From Streptomyces sp. NBC_01717 (lineage in GTDB: Bacteria; Actinomycetota; Actinomycetes; Streptomycetales; Streptomycetaceae), in NCBI RefSeq assembly GCF_036248255.1, contig NZ_CP109178.1, positions 4,340,001-4,404,000 on the forward strand: 64,000 nucleotides of DNA, given 5' to 3'. The notes under the pieces are model-generated. The model was not told the origin of the DNA. It saw only the letters and a list, made by a program, of their open reading frames with translations, and made no database searches. Position numbers and translations under genes: made by a program. Shown piece after piece: positions 27,422-35,867 of this stretch (position 1 is its first letter; each line of letters begins with the position of its first letter).

Positions 27422-27437
27422 AGTGGACTAGACCTAT
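27422..27437. promoter_or_regulatory. DasR-box-like site upstream of nagK
   Basis: AGTGGACTAGACCTAT, matching the 16-bp dre consensus A(C/G)TGGTCTAGACCA(G/C)T closely (10 of 12 in the core), 28 bp before the nagK start. The nagKA operon of S. coelicolor is an established DasR target, so this is the strongest of the DasR sites here. Confidence 0.75.
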
Positions 27438-27465
27438 CGGGGTCCGGCGGGCGAAACTGTTTTCC

Positions 27466-28398
27466 GTGAAACACGTCATCGCCCTCGATGTGGGCGGCAC
27501 CGGAATGAAGGCCGCCCTGGTCGGGGCCGACGGCACCCTGCTGTACGAGGCCCGGCGCGCGACCGGCCGGGAGCGCGGACCCGACGCCGTCGTGGAGTCG
27601 ATCCTCGCCTTCGCCGCGGAGCTGCGCGCCCACGGTGAGGAACAGTTCGGCGAGAGTGCCGCCGCGGCCGGTGTCGCCGTACCCGGCATCGTCGACGCGG
27701 AGAACGGGATCGCGGTCTACGCCTCGAACCTCGGCTGGCGCGACGTACCGATGCGGGACAAGCTCGGCGAGCGGCTCGGCGGAGTGCCCGTCGCGCTCGG
27801 CCACGACGTCAGGACCGGCGGGCTCGCCGAGGGCCGGATCGGCGCGGGCAAGGGCGCCGACCGCTTCCTCTTCGTGCCGCTGGGCACCGGCATCGCCGGG
27901 GCCATCGGCATCGCGGGCACCATCGAGGCGGGCGCGCACGGGTACGCGGGCGAGATCGGGCACATCGTGGTCCGACCGGACGGGCCGGACTGCGGCTGCG
28001 GACAGCGCGGCTGTCTGGAGACCCTGGCCTCCGCCTCCGCGGTAAGCCGCGCCTGGGCCGCCGCGTCGGGCGACCCGAAAGCCGATGCGGCGGACTGCGC
28101 GAAGGCCGTCGAGTCGGGCGATCCCGCGGCCGTACGGGTCTGGCGGAACGCGGTCGACGCGCTCGCCGCCGGGCTGGTCACCGCGCTCACCCTGCTCGAC
28201 CCGCGCACGCTGATCATCGGTGGCGGGCTCGCCGAGGCGGGGGAAACCTTGTTCGTACCACTCCGTGCGGCCGTCGAGGAACGCGTCACGTTCCAGAAGC
28301 TGCCCCACATCGTCCCGGCGGCCCTCGGGGACACCGCCGGATGCCTGGGCGCAGGGCTGCTCGCCTGGGATCTTCTCTCCACGGAGGTATCCGCCTGA
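27466..28398 (+). CDS. nagK: ROK-family N-acetylglucosamine kinase
   Basis: 310 residues from GTG 27466 (VKHVIALDVGGTGMKAALVG). ATP-binding DVGGTGMK, catalytic Asp114 in GHDVR, GEIGH (His166) and the ROK zinc motif CGCGQRGCLE (Cys176/178/183) are intact, and there is no N-terminal HTH, so it is a kinase rather than a ROK repressor. It phosphorylates GlcNAc (or a related hexosamine) to the 6-phosphate. The stop overlaps the nagA start (TGATG). It corresponds by position and partner to S. coelicolor nagK. Confidence 0.9.
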   Translation: MKHVIALDVGGTGMKAALVGADGTLLYEARRATGRERGPDAVVESILAFAAELRAHGEEQFGESAAAAGVAVPGIVDAENGIAVYASNLGWRDVPMRDKLGERLGGVPVALGHDVRTGGLAEGRIGAGKGADRFLFVPLGTGIAGAIGIAGTIEAGAHGYAGEIGHIVVRPDGPDCGCGQRGCLETLASASAVSRAWAAASGDPKADAADCAKAVESGDPAAVRVWRNAVDALAAGLVTALTLLDPRTLIIGGGLAEAGETLFVPLRAAVEERVTFQKLPHIVPAALGDTAGCLGAGLLAWDLLSTEVSA

Positions 28399-29552
28399 TG
28401 GCCGGACGCGCAGACAGCACGGTTCTCGCAGGGGCCAAGGTGGTTCTTCCCACCGGGACCGTCGAGAACGGGCGGGTGATCGTCGAGGGCACCCGGATCG
28501 TCGGCAGTGCACACGAAGGCGCCCGGACCGTCGATCTGACCGGCCACTGGGTCGTGCCCGGCTTCGTCGACATGCACAACCACGGCGGCGGCGGCGCGTC
28601 CTTCACCTCCGGCACCGTGGACGAGGTCCTCACCGGCGTCCGCACCCACCGCGAGCACGGCACCACCACCCTGGTCGCCTCCACCGTCACCGGCGAGATG
28701 GACTTCCTGGCCCAGCGGGCCGGCATCCTCTCCGAGCTCGTCGAGCAGGGCGATCTGGCCGGAATCCACTTCGAGGGCCCGTTCATCTCGCCGTGCCGCA
28801 AGGGCGCGCACAGCGAGAAGCTGCTGCGCCACCCGGACCCGGCCGAGGTCCGCAAGCTGATGGACGCGGCGCACGGCACCGCGAAGATGTTCACCCTCGC
28901 CACCGAACTGCCGGGCGGCATCGAGTCGGTGCGGCTGCTCGCCGAGCACGGGGTGATCGCCGCGATCGGGCACACCGACGCGACGTACGAGCAGACCGTC
29001 GAGGCGATCGACGCGGGCGCCACCGTCGCCACCCACCTGTTCAACGCGATGCCGCCGCTCGCCCACCGCGAGCCCGGGCCGATCGCCGCGCTCCTGGAGG
29101 ACGAGCGGATCACCGTCGAGCTGATCAACGACGGTACGCACCTGCACCCGGCCGCCCTGGAGCTGGCCTACCGCCACGCGGGCGCCGCCCGCGTGGCGCT
29201 GATCACGGACGCGATGGACGCGGCCGGCTTCGGTGACGGTCAGTACCAGCTGGGCCCGCTCGCCGTCGAGGTCAAGGACGGCGTCGCCCGGCTCGTCGAG
29301 GGCGGCTCGATCGCGGGCTCCACGCTCACCCTGGACACCGCGTTCCGCCGGGCCGTCACCCTCGACAGGATCCCGGTCGACGAGGTCGTGCAGTCCATCT
29401 CCGCCAACCCGGCGCGCCTGCTCGGCGTGTACGACAAGGTCGGCTCGCTGGAGCCGGGCAAGGACGCCGACCTGGTGGTCCTGGACGCGGACTTCACGCT
29501 GAAGGGCGTCATGCGCAAGGGCGATTGGGTCATTGAGCCCCATCTCGGGTGA
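28398..29552 (+). CDS. nagA: N-acetylglucosamine-6-phosphate deacetylase
   Basis: 384 residues from ATG 28398, with GGAGG about ten bases upstream. Amidohydrolase fold: VVPGFVDMHNHGGGG (metal ligands), GIHFEGPFIS (metal Glu), AIGHTDATYEQ, THLFNAMPP and the catalytic Asp in LITDAMDAAG. It deacetylates GlcNAc-6-P to glucosamine-6-P plus acetate. It is translationally coupled to nagK, receives GlcNAc-6-P from NagK, PTS import and MurQ, and is followed by a strong terminator. Confidence 0.95.
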   Translation: MAGRADSTVLAGAKVVLPTGTVENGRVIVEGTRIVGSAHEGARTVDLTGHWVVPGFVDMHNHGGGGASFTSGTVDEVLTGVRTHREHGTTTLVASTVTGEMDFLAQRAGILSELVEQGDLAGIHFEGPFISPCRKGAHSEKLLRHPDPAEVRKLMDAAHGTAKMFTLATELPGGIESVRLLAEHGVIAAIGHTDATYEQTVEAIDAGATVATHLFNAMPPLAHREPGPIAALLEDERITVELINDGTHLHPAALELAYRHAGAARVALITDAMDAAGFGDGQYQLGPLAVEVKDGVARLVEGGSIAGSTLTLDTAFRRAVTLDRIPVDEVVQSISANPARLLGVYDKVGSLEPGKDADLVVLDADFTLKGVMRKGDWVIEPHLG

Positions 29553-29589
29553 TTCAGCCCATTATTGACGACGGGTCGAATACGTAACG

Positions 29590-29635
29590 AAGAGAAGGCG
29601 GTTGGCCCCGAGGTCTGGGCCGACCGCCGTCTCTT
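29590..29635 (+). terminator. terminator of nagKA
   Basis: AAGAGA-a-GGCGGT-t-GGCCC pairs with GGGCC-g-ACCGCC-g-TCTCTT, followed by TTGG, about 38 bp after the nagA stop. Confidence 0.85.
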
Positions 29636-29719
29636 TGGCATGATCGCTTCGTAAACAGCAGGGAAAGCGCGTTCTGGCAAGGGATCCGCGCTCCGGCACG
29701 GATCGAAGGGGTGACCGAG

Positions 29720-30649
29720 GTGATCCTCACGGTCACGCTGAACACGGCACTCGACCTGACGTACGGCGTACCGGCGTTGGTCCCGCACACCAGCCACCGC
29801 GTCGGCGACATCTCCGAACGCCCCGGCGGCAAGGGCCTCAACGTGGCCCGGGTGCTCTCCGCGCTCGACCACGAGACCGTGGTCACCGGCTTCGCCGGAG
29901 GCGCCACCGGAGCCGCACTCCGCGACCTGCTGGCCGGCCTCCCGCCGCGCGACGCACTCGTCGCCGTCGCCGGGAACACCCGCCGCACGATCGCCGTCGT
30001 CGACGCGTCCACCGGCGACACCACCCAACTCAACGAACCGGGCCCGCTCGTCACCGCCGGCGAATGGGCCGCCTTCCTCACCACGTACCGAAAGCTCCTC
30101 GGCGAATCGGACGCGGTCGCCCTCTGCGGCAGCCTGCCGCCCGGCATCCACGTCGGCGCGTACGCCGAACTGGTCCGCCTGGCCCGCACCGCCGACGTCC
30201 CCGTCCTCCTCGACACCAGCGGCGAACCGCTGCGCCGGGGCATCGCGGCCCGCCCCGACCTGATCAAGCCGAACGCCGACGAACTCGCCCAGCTCACCGG
30301 CTCCCGCGAACCGCTGCGCGCCACCCGCGACGCGCGCCGCCGCGGCGCGCACGGCGTCGTAGCCTCGCTCGGCGCGGACGGCATGCTCGCCGTAACACCC
30401 GACGGCACCTGGCGGGCCGCACCGCCCGCCCGGGTCGCGGGCAACCCGACCGGAGCGGGTGACTCCGCGGTGGCCGGGCTGCTGTCCGGGCTCGTCGAGG
30501 GCCTGAGCTGGCCGGACCGGCTGCGCAGGGCGGTGGCACTGTCAACGGCGACGGTGCTGGCCCCCGCGGCCGGGGAGTTCGACCGGGCGGCGTACGAGGA
30601 ACTGCAGTCGCGCGTCGATGTCGAGGAGTACGCACCGACGACGGCCTGA
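29720..30649 (+). CDS. PfkB-family 1-phosphofructokinase / tagatose-6-phosphate kinase
   Basis: 309 residues from GTG 29720, with AAGGGG eight bases upstream; GTG 29711 overlaps that Shine-Dalgarno. Features: LTVTLNTALDLTYGV, the sugar-binding loop RPGGKGLNVARVL, IKPNADELAQL and the catalytic NPTGAGDSAVAG (Asp248). This subgroup phosphorylates fructose-1-P or tagatose-6-P. A class II bisphosphate aldolase gene follows, making a kinase-aldolase pair. Downstream of an AgaS-like isomerase and deacetylase, tagatose-6-P is an attractive substrate, but sequence alone does not decide. Confidence 0.85.
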   Translation: MILTVTLNTALDLTYGVPALVPHTSHRVGDISERPGGKGLNVARVLSALDHETVVTGFAGGATGAALRDLLAGLPPRDALVAVAGNTRRTIAVVDASTGDTTQLNEPGPLVTAGEWAAFLTTYRKLLGESDAVALCGSLPPGIHVGAYAELVRLARTADVPVLLDTSGEPLRRGIAARPDLIKPNADELAQLTGSREPLRATRDARRRGAHGVVASLGADGMLAVTPDGTWRAAPPARVAGNPTGAGDSAVAGLLSGLVEGLSWPDRLRRAVALSTATVLAPAAGEFDRAAYEELQSRVDVEEYAPTTA

Positions 30650-30666
30650 GCCGCGGAGCCGCCCGG

Positions 30667-30713
30667 CACCATCCCGCACGATCCAGCACCATCCCGCACC
30701 ATCCCGCACCATC
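30667..30713 (+). repeat. decamer tandem repeat (CACCATCCCG)
   Basis: CACCATCCCG is repeated about five times with small changes (CACGATCCAG in one unit) in the 80-bp gap between the PfkB kinase and the aldolase. A simple-sequence tract; no hairpin potential. Confidence 0.8.
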
Positions 30714-30732
30714 AGAAGTCTCAGGGGGCAGC

Positions 30733-31581
30733 ATGCCGCTCGTCAGCACCGGTGAACTCGTCTCGGCCGCCCAGGCCGACGGCCACGGGATCGCCGCCTT
30801 CAACGTCATCACGCTGGAGCACGCGGAGGCCATCGCCGCGGGCGCGGAGCGCGCCGGGGCGCCCGCCATCCTGCAGATCTCCGAGAACGCCGTGAAGTTC
30901 CACGGCGGCCGGCTCTCCGCGATCGCCGCCGCGACGGCCGCCGTCGCCCGTTCCTCCGGCGCGCCGCTCGCCCTCCACCTCGACCACGTCGAGTCCGTCG
31001 ACCTGCTGCACCAGGCGCACGCGGAGGGCTTCGGCTCGGTGATGTTCGATGCCTCGAAGCTCCCGTACGAGCAGAACGTGCAGGCCACGGCCGACGCGGT
31101 GGCCTGGGGTCACGAGCGCGGCATCTGGATCGAGGCGGAACTCGGCAAGGTCGGCGGCAAGGAGGGCGAGGCCCCGCTCGACGCCCACGCCCCCGGCGTC
31201 CGCACGGACCCGGCCGAGGCCGCCGCCTATGTCGCGGCGACCGGCGTGGACGCGCTGGCCGTCGCGGTCGGCTCCTCGCACGCCATGACGGAACGCACCG
31301 CCGCCCTGGACCACGCCCTGATCGGGCAGCTGCGCGACGCGGTCACGGTCCCGCTGGTGCTGCACGGCTCCAGCGGCGTCCCGGACGACGAGATCCGCCA
31401 GGCGGTCGCCTCCGGCATGCGCAAGATCAATGTGGGCACGGCCCTGAACACGGCCTTCACGGGCGCGGTGCGCGCCTACCTGGCCGAGAACCCGACGGGC
31501 GTCGACCCGCGCAAGTACCTCGTCCCGGGCCGCGAGGCGATGGCTGCGACGGTGGCGGGATTCCTGGCGCTGATGGGCTGA
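30733..31581 (+). CDS. class II fructose/tagatose-bisphosphate aldolase
   Basis: 282 residues from ATG 30733, with GGGGG before it. Zinc ligands H82 and H85 lie in LALHLDHVES; further landmarks are NVITLEHAEAI, VMFDASKLPYEQN, WIEAELGKVGG and VLHGSSGVPDDEI (zinc His and substrate loop). It cleaves a ketohexose 1,6-bisphosphate to DHAP and glyceraldehyde-3-P. The length fits the GatY/KbaY/short FbaA group rather than the longer glycolytic FbaA. It forms an operon with the PfkB kinase. Confidence 0.9.
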   Translation: MPLVSTGELVSAAQADGHGIAAFNVITLEHAEAIAAGAERAGAPAILQISENAVKFHGGRLSAIAAATAAVARSSGAPLALHLDHVESVDLLHQAHAEGFGSVMFDASKLPYEQNVQATADAVAWGHERGIWIEAELGKVGGKEGEAPLDAHAPGVRTDPAEAAAYVAATGVDALAVAVGSSHAMTERTAALDHALIGQLRDAVTVPLVLHGSSGVPDDEIRQAVASGMRKINVGTALNTAFTGAVRAYLAENPTGVDPRKYLVPGREAMAATVAGFLALMG

Positions 31582-31625
31582 GGAGCCACGAGGCGGCCGG
31601 CACGGGAGAGCCTGCACAGAAGAAA

Positions 31626-31678
31626 CTGCCCTACGTCCTCGTCCGAACCGTCGCGGTTCGGAAGAAGGCGTAGGGCAG
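31626..31678. terminator. compound hairpin terminator
   Basis: CTGCCCTACG / CGTAGGGCAG outer stem enclosing TCCGAACC / GGTTCGGA inner stem, between the converging aldolase and CBM-protein genes. It can terminate both strands. Confidence 0.85.
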
Positions 31679-31695
31679 GTCGGTTCCGGGAGTGC

Positions 31696-32691
31696 TCAGC
31701 CCTTCGCCGGCGTGACCTCGAGCCAGTCGAGGATCACGTCGCACTGGTTGCCGGTCTCGCACGAGATCTTGATCTCGTTGTCGCCCTCGTTCAAGGTCAC
31801 CGGCGCCCACGTGGTCTGCCAGTTCTTCTCCCAGTTCGGGTCCGAGGACTTCACGAAGTTCTTCAGACCGATGGGCTGGCTGTTGGCCTTGCCGTTGACC
31901 GTCAGCGTGGCGTTGGCGTCCTTGGCCGGGATGGCGTACCGCACAGTCAGCCGGTACGACCCCGCCGTCTTCATGGACGCCTTCCAGGTCACCGAGGACC
32001 CCGGCTGGTTGAAGCCGGTGACGTACACGCCGTCCGCGCCCTCGGCGCCCTTGATGGTCTTCTCGACGGTGGCCGTGCCACCCAGCTTCAGCGTCGCCGC
32101 GTCCTGCTTCGGCAGCTCCACCGGAGCTTCGGAGGCCGCGCCGGTGTCCTTCGGCTTCGGGGACTCGTCGACCTGACCGGCGGCACCGGCCGAGGTGGCG
32201 GCCCCGTTCTTCTTGTCGTCGTTGCCGTCGCCGGTCATCAGCGCGGCACCGATGCCGATGACCACGACCGCGACGACGGCGACCGCACCGATCAGCAGAC
32301 CCCTGTTGTTCGGACCGCCCTTGCCGGGGCCACCGGTCCGGCCGCGGCCGCCCTGTGCCGCGACCGGTGCGGTGGGCGCACCGCCGGGGTAGGTCTCGGG
32401 GGCGGCGTACTGCGCATTCGGTCCGCCGTAGGGCGCCTGCGGCTGACCGTACGGTGCCTGCGGCTGGCCGTACGGCTGCTGCTGCGGCACCTGCTGCCCG
32501 TACTGGCGCTCGCCTACGGTCCGCACCTGGTTGTACGAGGTCCTCGGCACGCCGGGCTGCGAGGCCGGACCCGGGTAGCCGTATCCGCCCTGCCGTGGCG
32601 CCTGGGCGCCGGCCGCCTGTCCGTCCTCGTACAGGTAGCCGAACGGATCGTCGTCCTCGGGTGTGTTTGCGCCGTTGTTCCCGGCCGTCAT
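31696..32691 (-). CDS. membrane-anchored CBM35/CBM6-like carbohydrate-binding protein
   Basis: 331 residues from ATG 32691. Residues 1-~125 are a cytosolic Gly/Pro/Gln/Tyr-rich tail with PYGQPQA repeats; one membrane helix spans ~131-152 (LLIGAVAVVAVVVIGIGAAL); an Ala/Lys/Pro linker follows; residues ~195-331 resemble a CBM35/CBM6 beta-sandwich (ATVEKTIKGAEG, GSYRLTVRYAIPA, NEIKISCETGNQCDVILDWL). It probably binds glycans at the cell surface. No catalytic domain is present. The target is not deducible. Confidence 0.8.
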   Translation of the reverse strand: MTAGNNGANTPEDDDPFGYLYEDGQAAGAQAPRQGGYGYPGPASQPGVPRTSYNQVRTVGERQYGQQVPQQQPYGQPQAPYGQPQAPYGGPNAQYAAPETYPGGAPTAPVAAQGGRGRTGGPGKGGPNNRGLLIGAVAVVAVVVIGIGAALMTGDGNDDKKNGAATSAGAAGQVDESPKPKDTGAASEAPVELPKQDAATLKLGGTATVEKTIKGAEGADGVYVTGFNQPGSSVTWKASMKTAGSYRLTVRYAIPAKDANATLTVNGKANSQPIGLKNFVKSSDPNWEKNWQTTWAPVTLNEGDNEIKISCETGNQCDVILDWLEVTPAKG

Positions 32692-32865
32692 CCCTGGGTC
32701 ACTCCTCACCATGTCGCCAGCCGTCGCCGAAAATCGCCAGCCGTGGCCGACCGGCCGAGCCTACCTCGAACGGAGCACACCAAGAATTACCGTTGGTCTC
32801 CGGGGCCACTTACGGACCGTGGCGGTGGTACGACAACGGATGCCGGGACGGACCTGTCGTGAACG

Positions 32866-34524
32866 TCAGCCGGCCCTGCGGTGAACTTTCGACCGGGACC
32901 GTTTTTCCACGTACATCCGCTGGTCGGCGGAGCGCAGCACCTCTTCGACGGTCATGCCGCAGCCGGCCCAGCCGATCCCGAAGCTCGCCCCGACCCGCAC
33001 CGCGCGACCATCCACCCGAATGGGCGGAATGATGGCGTTTCGTAGACGTACCGCCAGATCCGCGGCATCCGCGGCGCCGAGCCCGTCCGCGAGGACGACG
33101 AATTCGTCACCCCCGAGCCGTGCGACGGTGTCACCGTCGCGCACACAGGTGGTGAGCCGGCGGGCGACCTCGATCAGGACGGCGTCACCGGTGTGGTGCC
33201 CGAAGCGGTCGTTGATCGACTTGAAGCCGTCGAGGTCGCAGAAGAGGACGGCGAGTCCCTTCGCCGCGTCGTCGCTGTCGCCGTCGGGTGCCACGGCGTG
33301 CACATGGTGGTCGTACGGGCCGCCGGCCACCGCGTCGGCCTCGAAGCCGTCGGCACGGAAGCCGTGCACGCGACCCTCCGCGTCCTCGACGTCGCCGTAC
33401 GCCGCGTCCAGCGCCTCCACGGCGGTGGCGGCCGCCGCGTGCGGACGCTCGCAGAGCCGGGCACTGAGCCGCGCGCGCAGCTCGGCACTGTTGGGCAGCC
33501 CGGTCAGCGCGTCGTGCGAGGCGCGGTGCGCCAGATGCAGCTCGTGGCGCTTGCGCTCCTCTATGTCCTCCACGTGGGTGAGGAGGAAACGCGGGCCGTC
33601 GGCGGTGTCCGCGACGACGGAGTTGCGCAGCGACACCCAGAGGTACGAGCCGTCCCGGCGCCCGAGCCGCAGCTCGGCTCGGCCGCCCTCGGCGGACGTC
33701 CGCAGCAGGGTGCCGACGTCCTCGGGGTGGACCAGGTCGGCGAAGGAGTAGCGGCGCAGTACGGAGGCGGGGCGGCCGAGCAGCCGGCACAGGGCGTCGT
33801 TGGTGCGCAGCAGCCTGCCGTGCTGGTCACCGCCCATCTCGGCGATGGCCATGCCGCTGGGGGCGTACTCGAAGGCCTGGCGGAACGACTCCTCGCTGGC
33901 CCGCAGCGCCGCCTGTTCGCGTTCGAGCCGGACCAGGGCGCGCTGCATGTTTGCTCGGAGCCGGGCGTTACTGATCGCAATGGCCGCCTGCGACGCGTAC
34001 ATCTGGAGAGCCTCGCGGCCCCACGCGCCGGGACGGCGGCCGTTGCGCGGGCGGTCGACGGAGATGACGCCGAGGAGGTCCTGGCCGCCCCCGGACGCGT
34101 ACATCGGGGCGTAGAGCCGGTCCTGCGGGTGCCACTCGTCCTCGAAGCGGGGCTCGGGGCCCTCGGTGTGCCACTGCGGTACGTCGTCGTCGAGGAGGAC
34201 CCAGCCGTCGGTGTGCGGTATGAAGCGGAGACCGTCCCAGCACTCACCCATGGCCAGGCGGCGATCCCACGAGGTGCGGGAACCGACGCGGCCGGTGATC
34301 AGGGCTTCGGCGGCGGAGTTGCCCGCGAAGGCGGCGACGACCAGATCACCGTCGGGACGGACGAGGTTGACGCAGGCCAGCTCATATCCGAGACCGGCGA
34401 CGATTCCGTCGGCCACGGTCTGCAGTGTGTCGGCCAGGCTCCGCGCCGTATTGAGATCGGCGACGGCCTGATGCAGCTGCCGCATCGTCGCCAGACGGAC
34501 GTACGGCTCCGACTCGGCCTCCAT
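32866..34524 (-). CDS. cdgB: diguanylate cyclase CdgB (GAF-PAS-GGDEF)
   Basis: 552 residues from ATG 34524, with GGGGAG eight bases upstream. Order: GAF domain (about 30-190), PAS/PAC (about 215-335; SFRQAFEYAPSGMAIAEMGG), then GGDEF with RLGGDEFVVL (GGDEF 471-475) and an RxxD inhibitory site (RDGD) five residues before it. It makes c-di-GMP from GTP; no EAL domain. S. coelicolor cdgB has this architecture and is a known BldD target affecting development. About 50 extra residues, Ala/Asp/His-rich, interrupt the start of the GGDEF domain between SARLCERP and LAVLFCDLDGFK. Confidence 0.9.
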   Translation of the reverse strand: MEAESEPYVRLATMRQLHQAVADLNTARSLADTLQTVADGIVAGLGYELACVNLVRPDGDLVVAAFAGNSAAEALITGRVGSRTSWDRRLAMGECWDGLRFIPHTDGWVLLDDDVPQWHTEGPEPRFEDEWHPQDRLYAPMYASGGGQDLLGVISVDRPRNGRRPGAWGREALQMYASQAAIAISNARLRANMQRALVRLEREQAALRASEESFRQAFEYAPSGMAIAEMGGDQHGRLLRTNDALCRLLGRPASVLRRYSFADLVHPEDVGTLLRTSAEGGRAELRLGRRDGSYLWVSLRNSVVADTADGPRFLLTHVEDIEERKRHELHLAHRASHDALTGLPNSAELRARLSARLCERPHAAAATAVEALDAAYGDVEDAEGRVHGFRADGFEADAVAGGPYDHHVHAVAPDGDSDDAAKGLAVLFCDLDGFKSINDRFGHHTGDAVLIEVARRLTTCVRDGDTVARLGGDEFVVLADGLGAADAADLAVRLRNAIIPPIRVDGRAVRVGASFGIGWAGCGMTVEEVLRSADQRMYVEKRSRSKVHRRAG

Positions 34525-34852
34525 TGCTCGCACTCCCCGAGACCTCGACAGCACTCCAGGTTTCATATCGACGTACTTGTTCGCAGTGTCACCGCCACTG
34601 AATCACAGTGAGCTGTGCACCCGGTACACAGGGTCAACAAATATTGCGCTCTGTGACTCAAGTCACAACAGATGATGAAGGCTTGTGAGCAGCACACCGA
34701 GGTGGCCCGTCCGTTTCTTGAACGCAAATCTGTACGTTGCAGTACGTTGCACCGCGCCGTCCCGGCGCGTCCCCCTCGGGCCGGAGTCCTAGGACCGCTC
34801 TGGTCCCCTGGCCCGATGCGGCGGCCCGCGACCCGCGGCTAGCGTTCCCGTT
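34525..34852. other. divergent promoter region of cdgB and the flavin reductase
   Basis: 328 bp, AT-richer than its flanks around 34580-34680. It contains the Crp-type site at 34652 and several TCAC/GTGA half-sites near 34586-34620 that could include a BldD box, which I could not assign with confidence. No gene. Confidence 0.5.
34652..34667. promoter_or_regulatory. Crp-type binding site
   Basis: TGTGA-CTCAAG-TCACA: both half-sites are perfect matches to the Crp consensus TGTGA-N6-TCACA. It lies 128 bp upstream of cdgB and 186 bp before the flavin reductase start. Streptomyces encodes a Crp homologue recognising GTG-N6-CAC. Confidence 0.55.
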
Positions 34853-35416
34853 GTGTTGCAGACGAAGCCCCCCACCCCGCGGTCCGAGCCCATCCCCCAT
34901 GCTGAGGGGGTGAGCAACGACGAGTTCCGCGGCGCCCTCGCCCGGCTGGCCGCCGGCGTGGTCCTGATCACCGCCGAGGAGCCGCCGCTCGACGAGGACG
35001 GGCGTGGCGAGGACGTCGGCATGACGGCGACCGCCTTCATGTCCGTGTCGCTGGACCCGCCGCTCGTCCTGGTGAGCCTGCGCAACGGCTCCCGGATGGA
35101 CGACCTGCTCGACGAACAGCCGCTGTGGGCGGTCTCCGTGCTGTCGGAGAGCCAGCGGCACATCGCGGGACGGTTCGCGATGAAGGGCCGGATCAGCGAC
35201 CGGCTGCTGTTCGAGGACATCCCCTATGTACGGGGAGAGGTGTCGAGCGCACCTCTGGTCGGCGGGGCCCTCGCCACCCTGGAGTGCCGCACGGAGCAGC
35301 GGGTGCCCGCGGGCGACCACACGCTGGTGATCGGACGGGTGCTGAGCGCGGCACTGCCGAGCGCGGACGGCGGGCCGCTGACGTACTTCCAGGGGCGCTA
35401 CCGGCAGCTGGGCTGA
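34853..35416 (+). CDS. flavin reductase family protein (FMN-binding split barrel)
   Basis: 187 residues from GTG 34853; a GTG at 34910 (VSNDEFRGALARLAAGV) is the alternative and fits the family start better. Split-barrel features: LARLAAGVVLITAEE, MTATAFMSVSLDPPLVLVSL, FAMKGRISDRL, ATLECRTEQRVPAGDHTLVI and LTYFQGRYRQL. Such proteins reduce free flavin with NAD(P)H for a monooxygenase or act alone. No partner oxygenase is adjacent. It is divergent from cdgB. Confidence 0.88.
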   Translation: MLQTKPPTPRSEPIPHAEGVSNDEFRGALARLAAGVVLITAEEPPLDEDGRGEDVGMTATAFMSVSLDPPLVLVSLRNGSRMDDLLDEQPLWAVSVLSESQRHIAGRFAMKGRISDRLLFEDIPYVRGEVSSAPLVGGALATLECRTEQRVPAGDHTLVIGRVLSAALPSADGGPLTYFQGRYRQLG

Positions 35417-35432
35417 AGCCCGGCGTCCGGGG

Positions 35433-35867
35433 TCACCAATCGCGGCCGGAGCGGCCGCGCTTCGTGTCGCCGCGCTGCTTCTTCTCGCGCAGTCGGCGTT
35501 CGTTGATCCCGCGCGGGATCCTGGTCTTGCGGCGCGGCTTGGGGGGCGGCGCCGTGGCTTCGGCCAGCAGGGAGGCGAGGCGGACGAGGGCGGTCTCGCG
35601 GTTGCGCCACTGGGAGCGGTGCTCCGACGCCCGCACCGTGACCACGCCGCCCACCAGTCGGCTCTCCAGTCGCTGGAGCGCCCGGTCCTTCCACACCTCG
35701 GGAAGCGCGTCGGTCGCCGCGAGGTCGAAGCGGAGCTCCACCTGGGAGTCGCTGGTGTTGACGTGCTGACCGCCGGGCCCGGAGGACCGCGAGAAACGCC
35801 ACATGAGCTCGGCCTCCGGCAGGGAGACCGAACCGCGGATGACATAGGGCCCGGACATGACACCCAT
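35433..35867 (-). CDS. arfB: alternative ribosome-rescue factor ArfB (peptidyl-tRNA hydrolase)
   Basis: 144 residues. The GGQ motif of class I release factors is at 32-34 (SGPGGQHVNTSDSQVELRFD) and the basic C-terminal tail (KTRIPRGINERRLREKKQRG) is the part that enters the empty mRNA channel of stalled ribosomes. It hydrolyses peptidyl-tRNA on non-stop ribosomes. ATG 35867 and ATG 35858 are both possible starts. It is convergent with the flavin reductase. Confidence 0.93.
   Translation of the reverse strand: MGVMSGPYVIRGSVSLPEAELMWRFSRSSGPGGQHVNTSDSQVELRFDLAATDALPEVWKDRALQRLESRLVGGVVTVRASEHRSQWRNRETALVRLASLLAEATAPPPKPRRKTRIPRGINERRLREKKQRGDTKRGRSGRDW

Noticed and set aside
30667..30713. Decamer repeats as a CRISPR or iteron array
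   Set aside because: Units are contiguous and about 10 bp with no spacers; a simple tandem tract between two genes. No cas genes in the window.
34586..34620. BldD box upstream of cdgB
   Set aside because: Several GTGA/TCAC half-sites are present, but none gives a clear full consensus by eye; known BldD control of cdgB alone is not sequence evidence.
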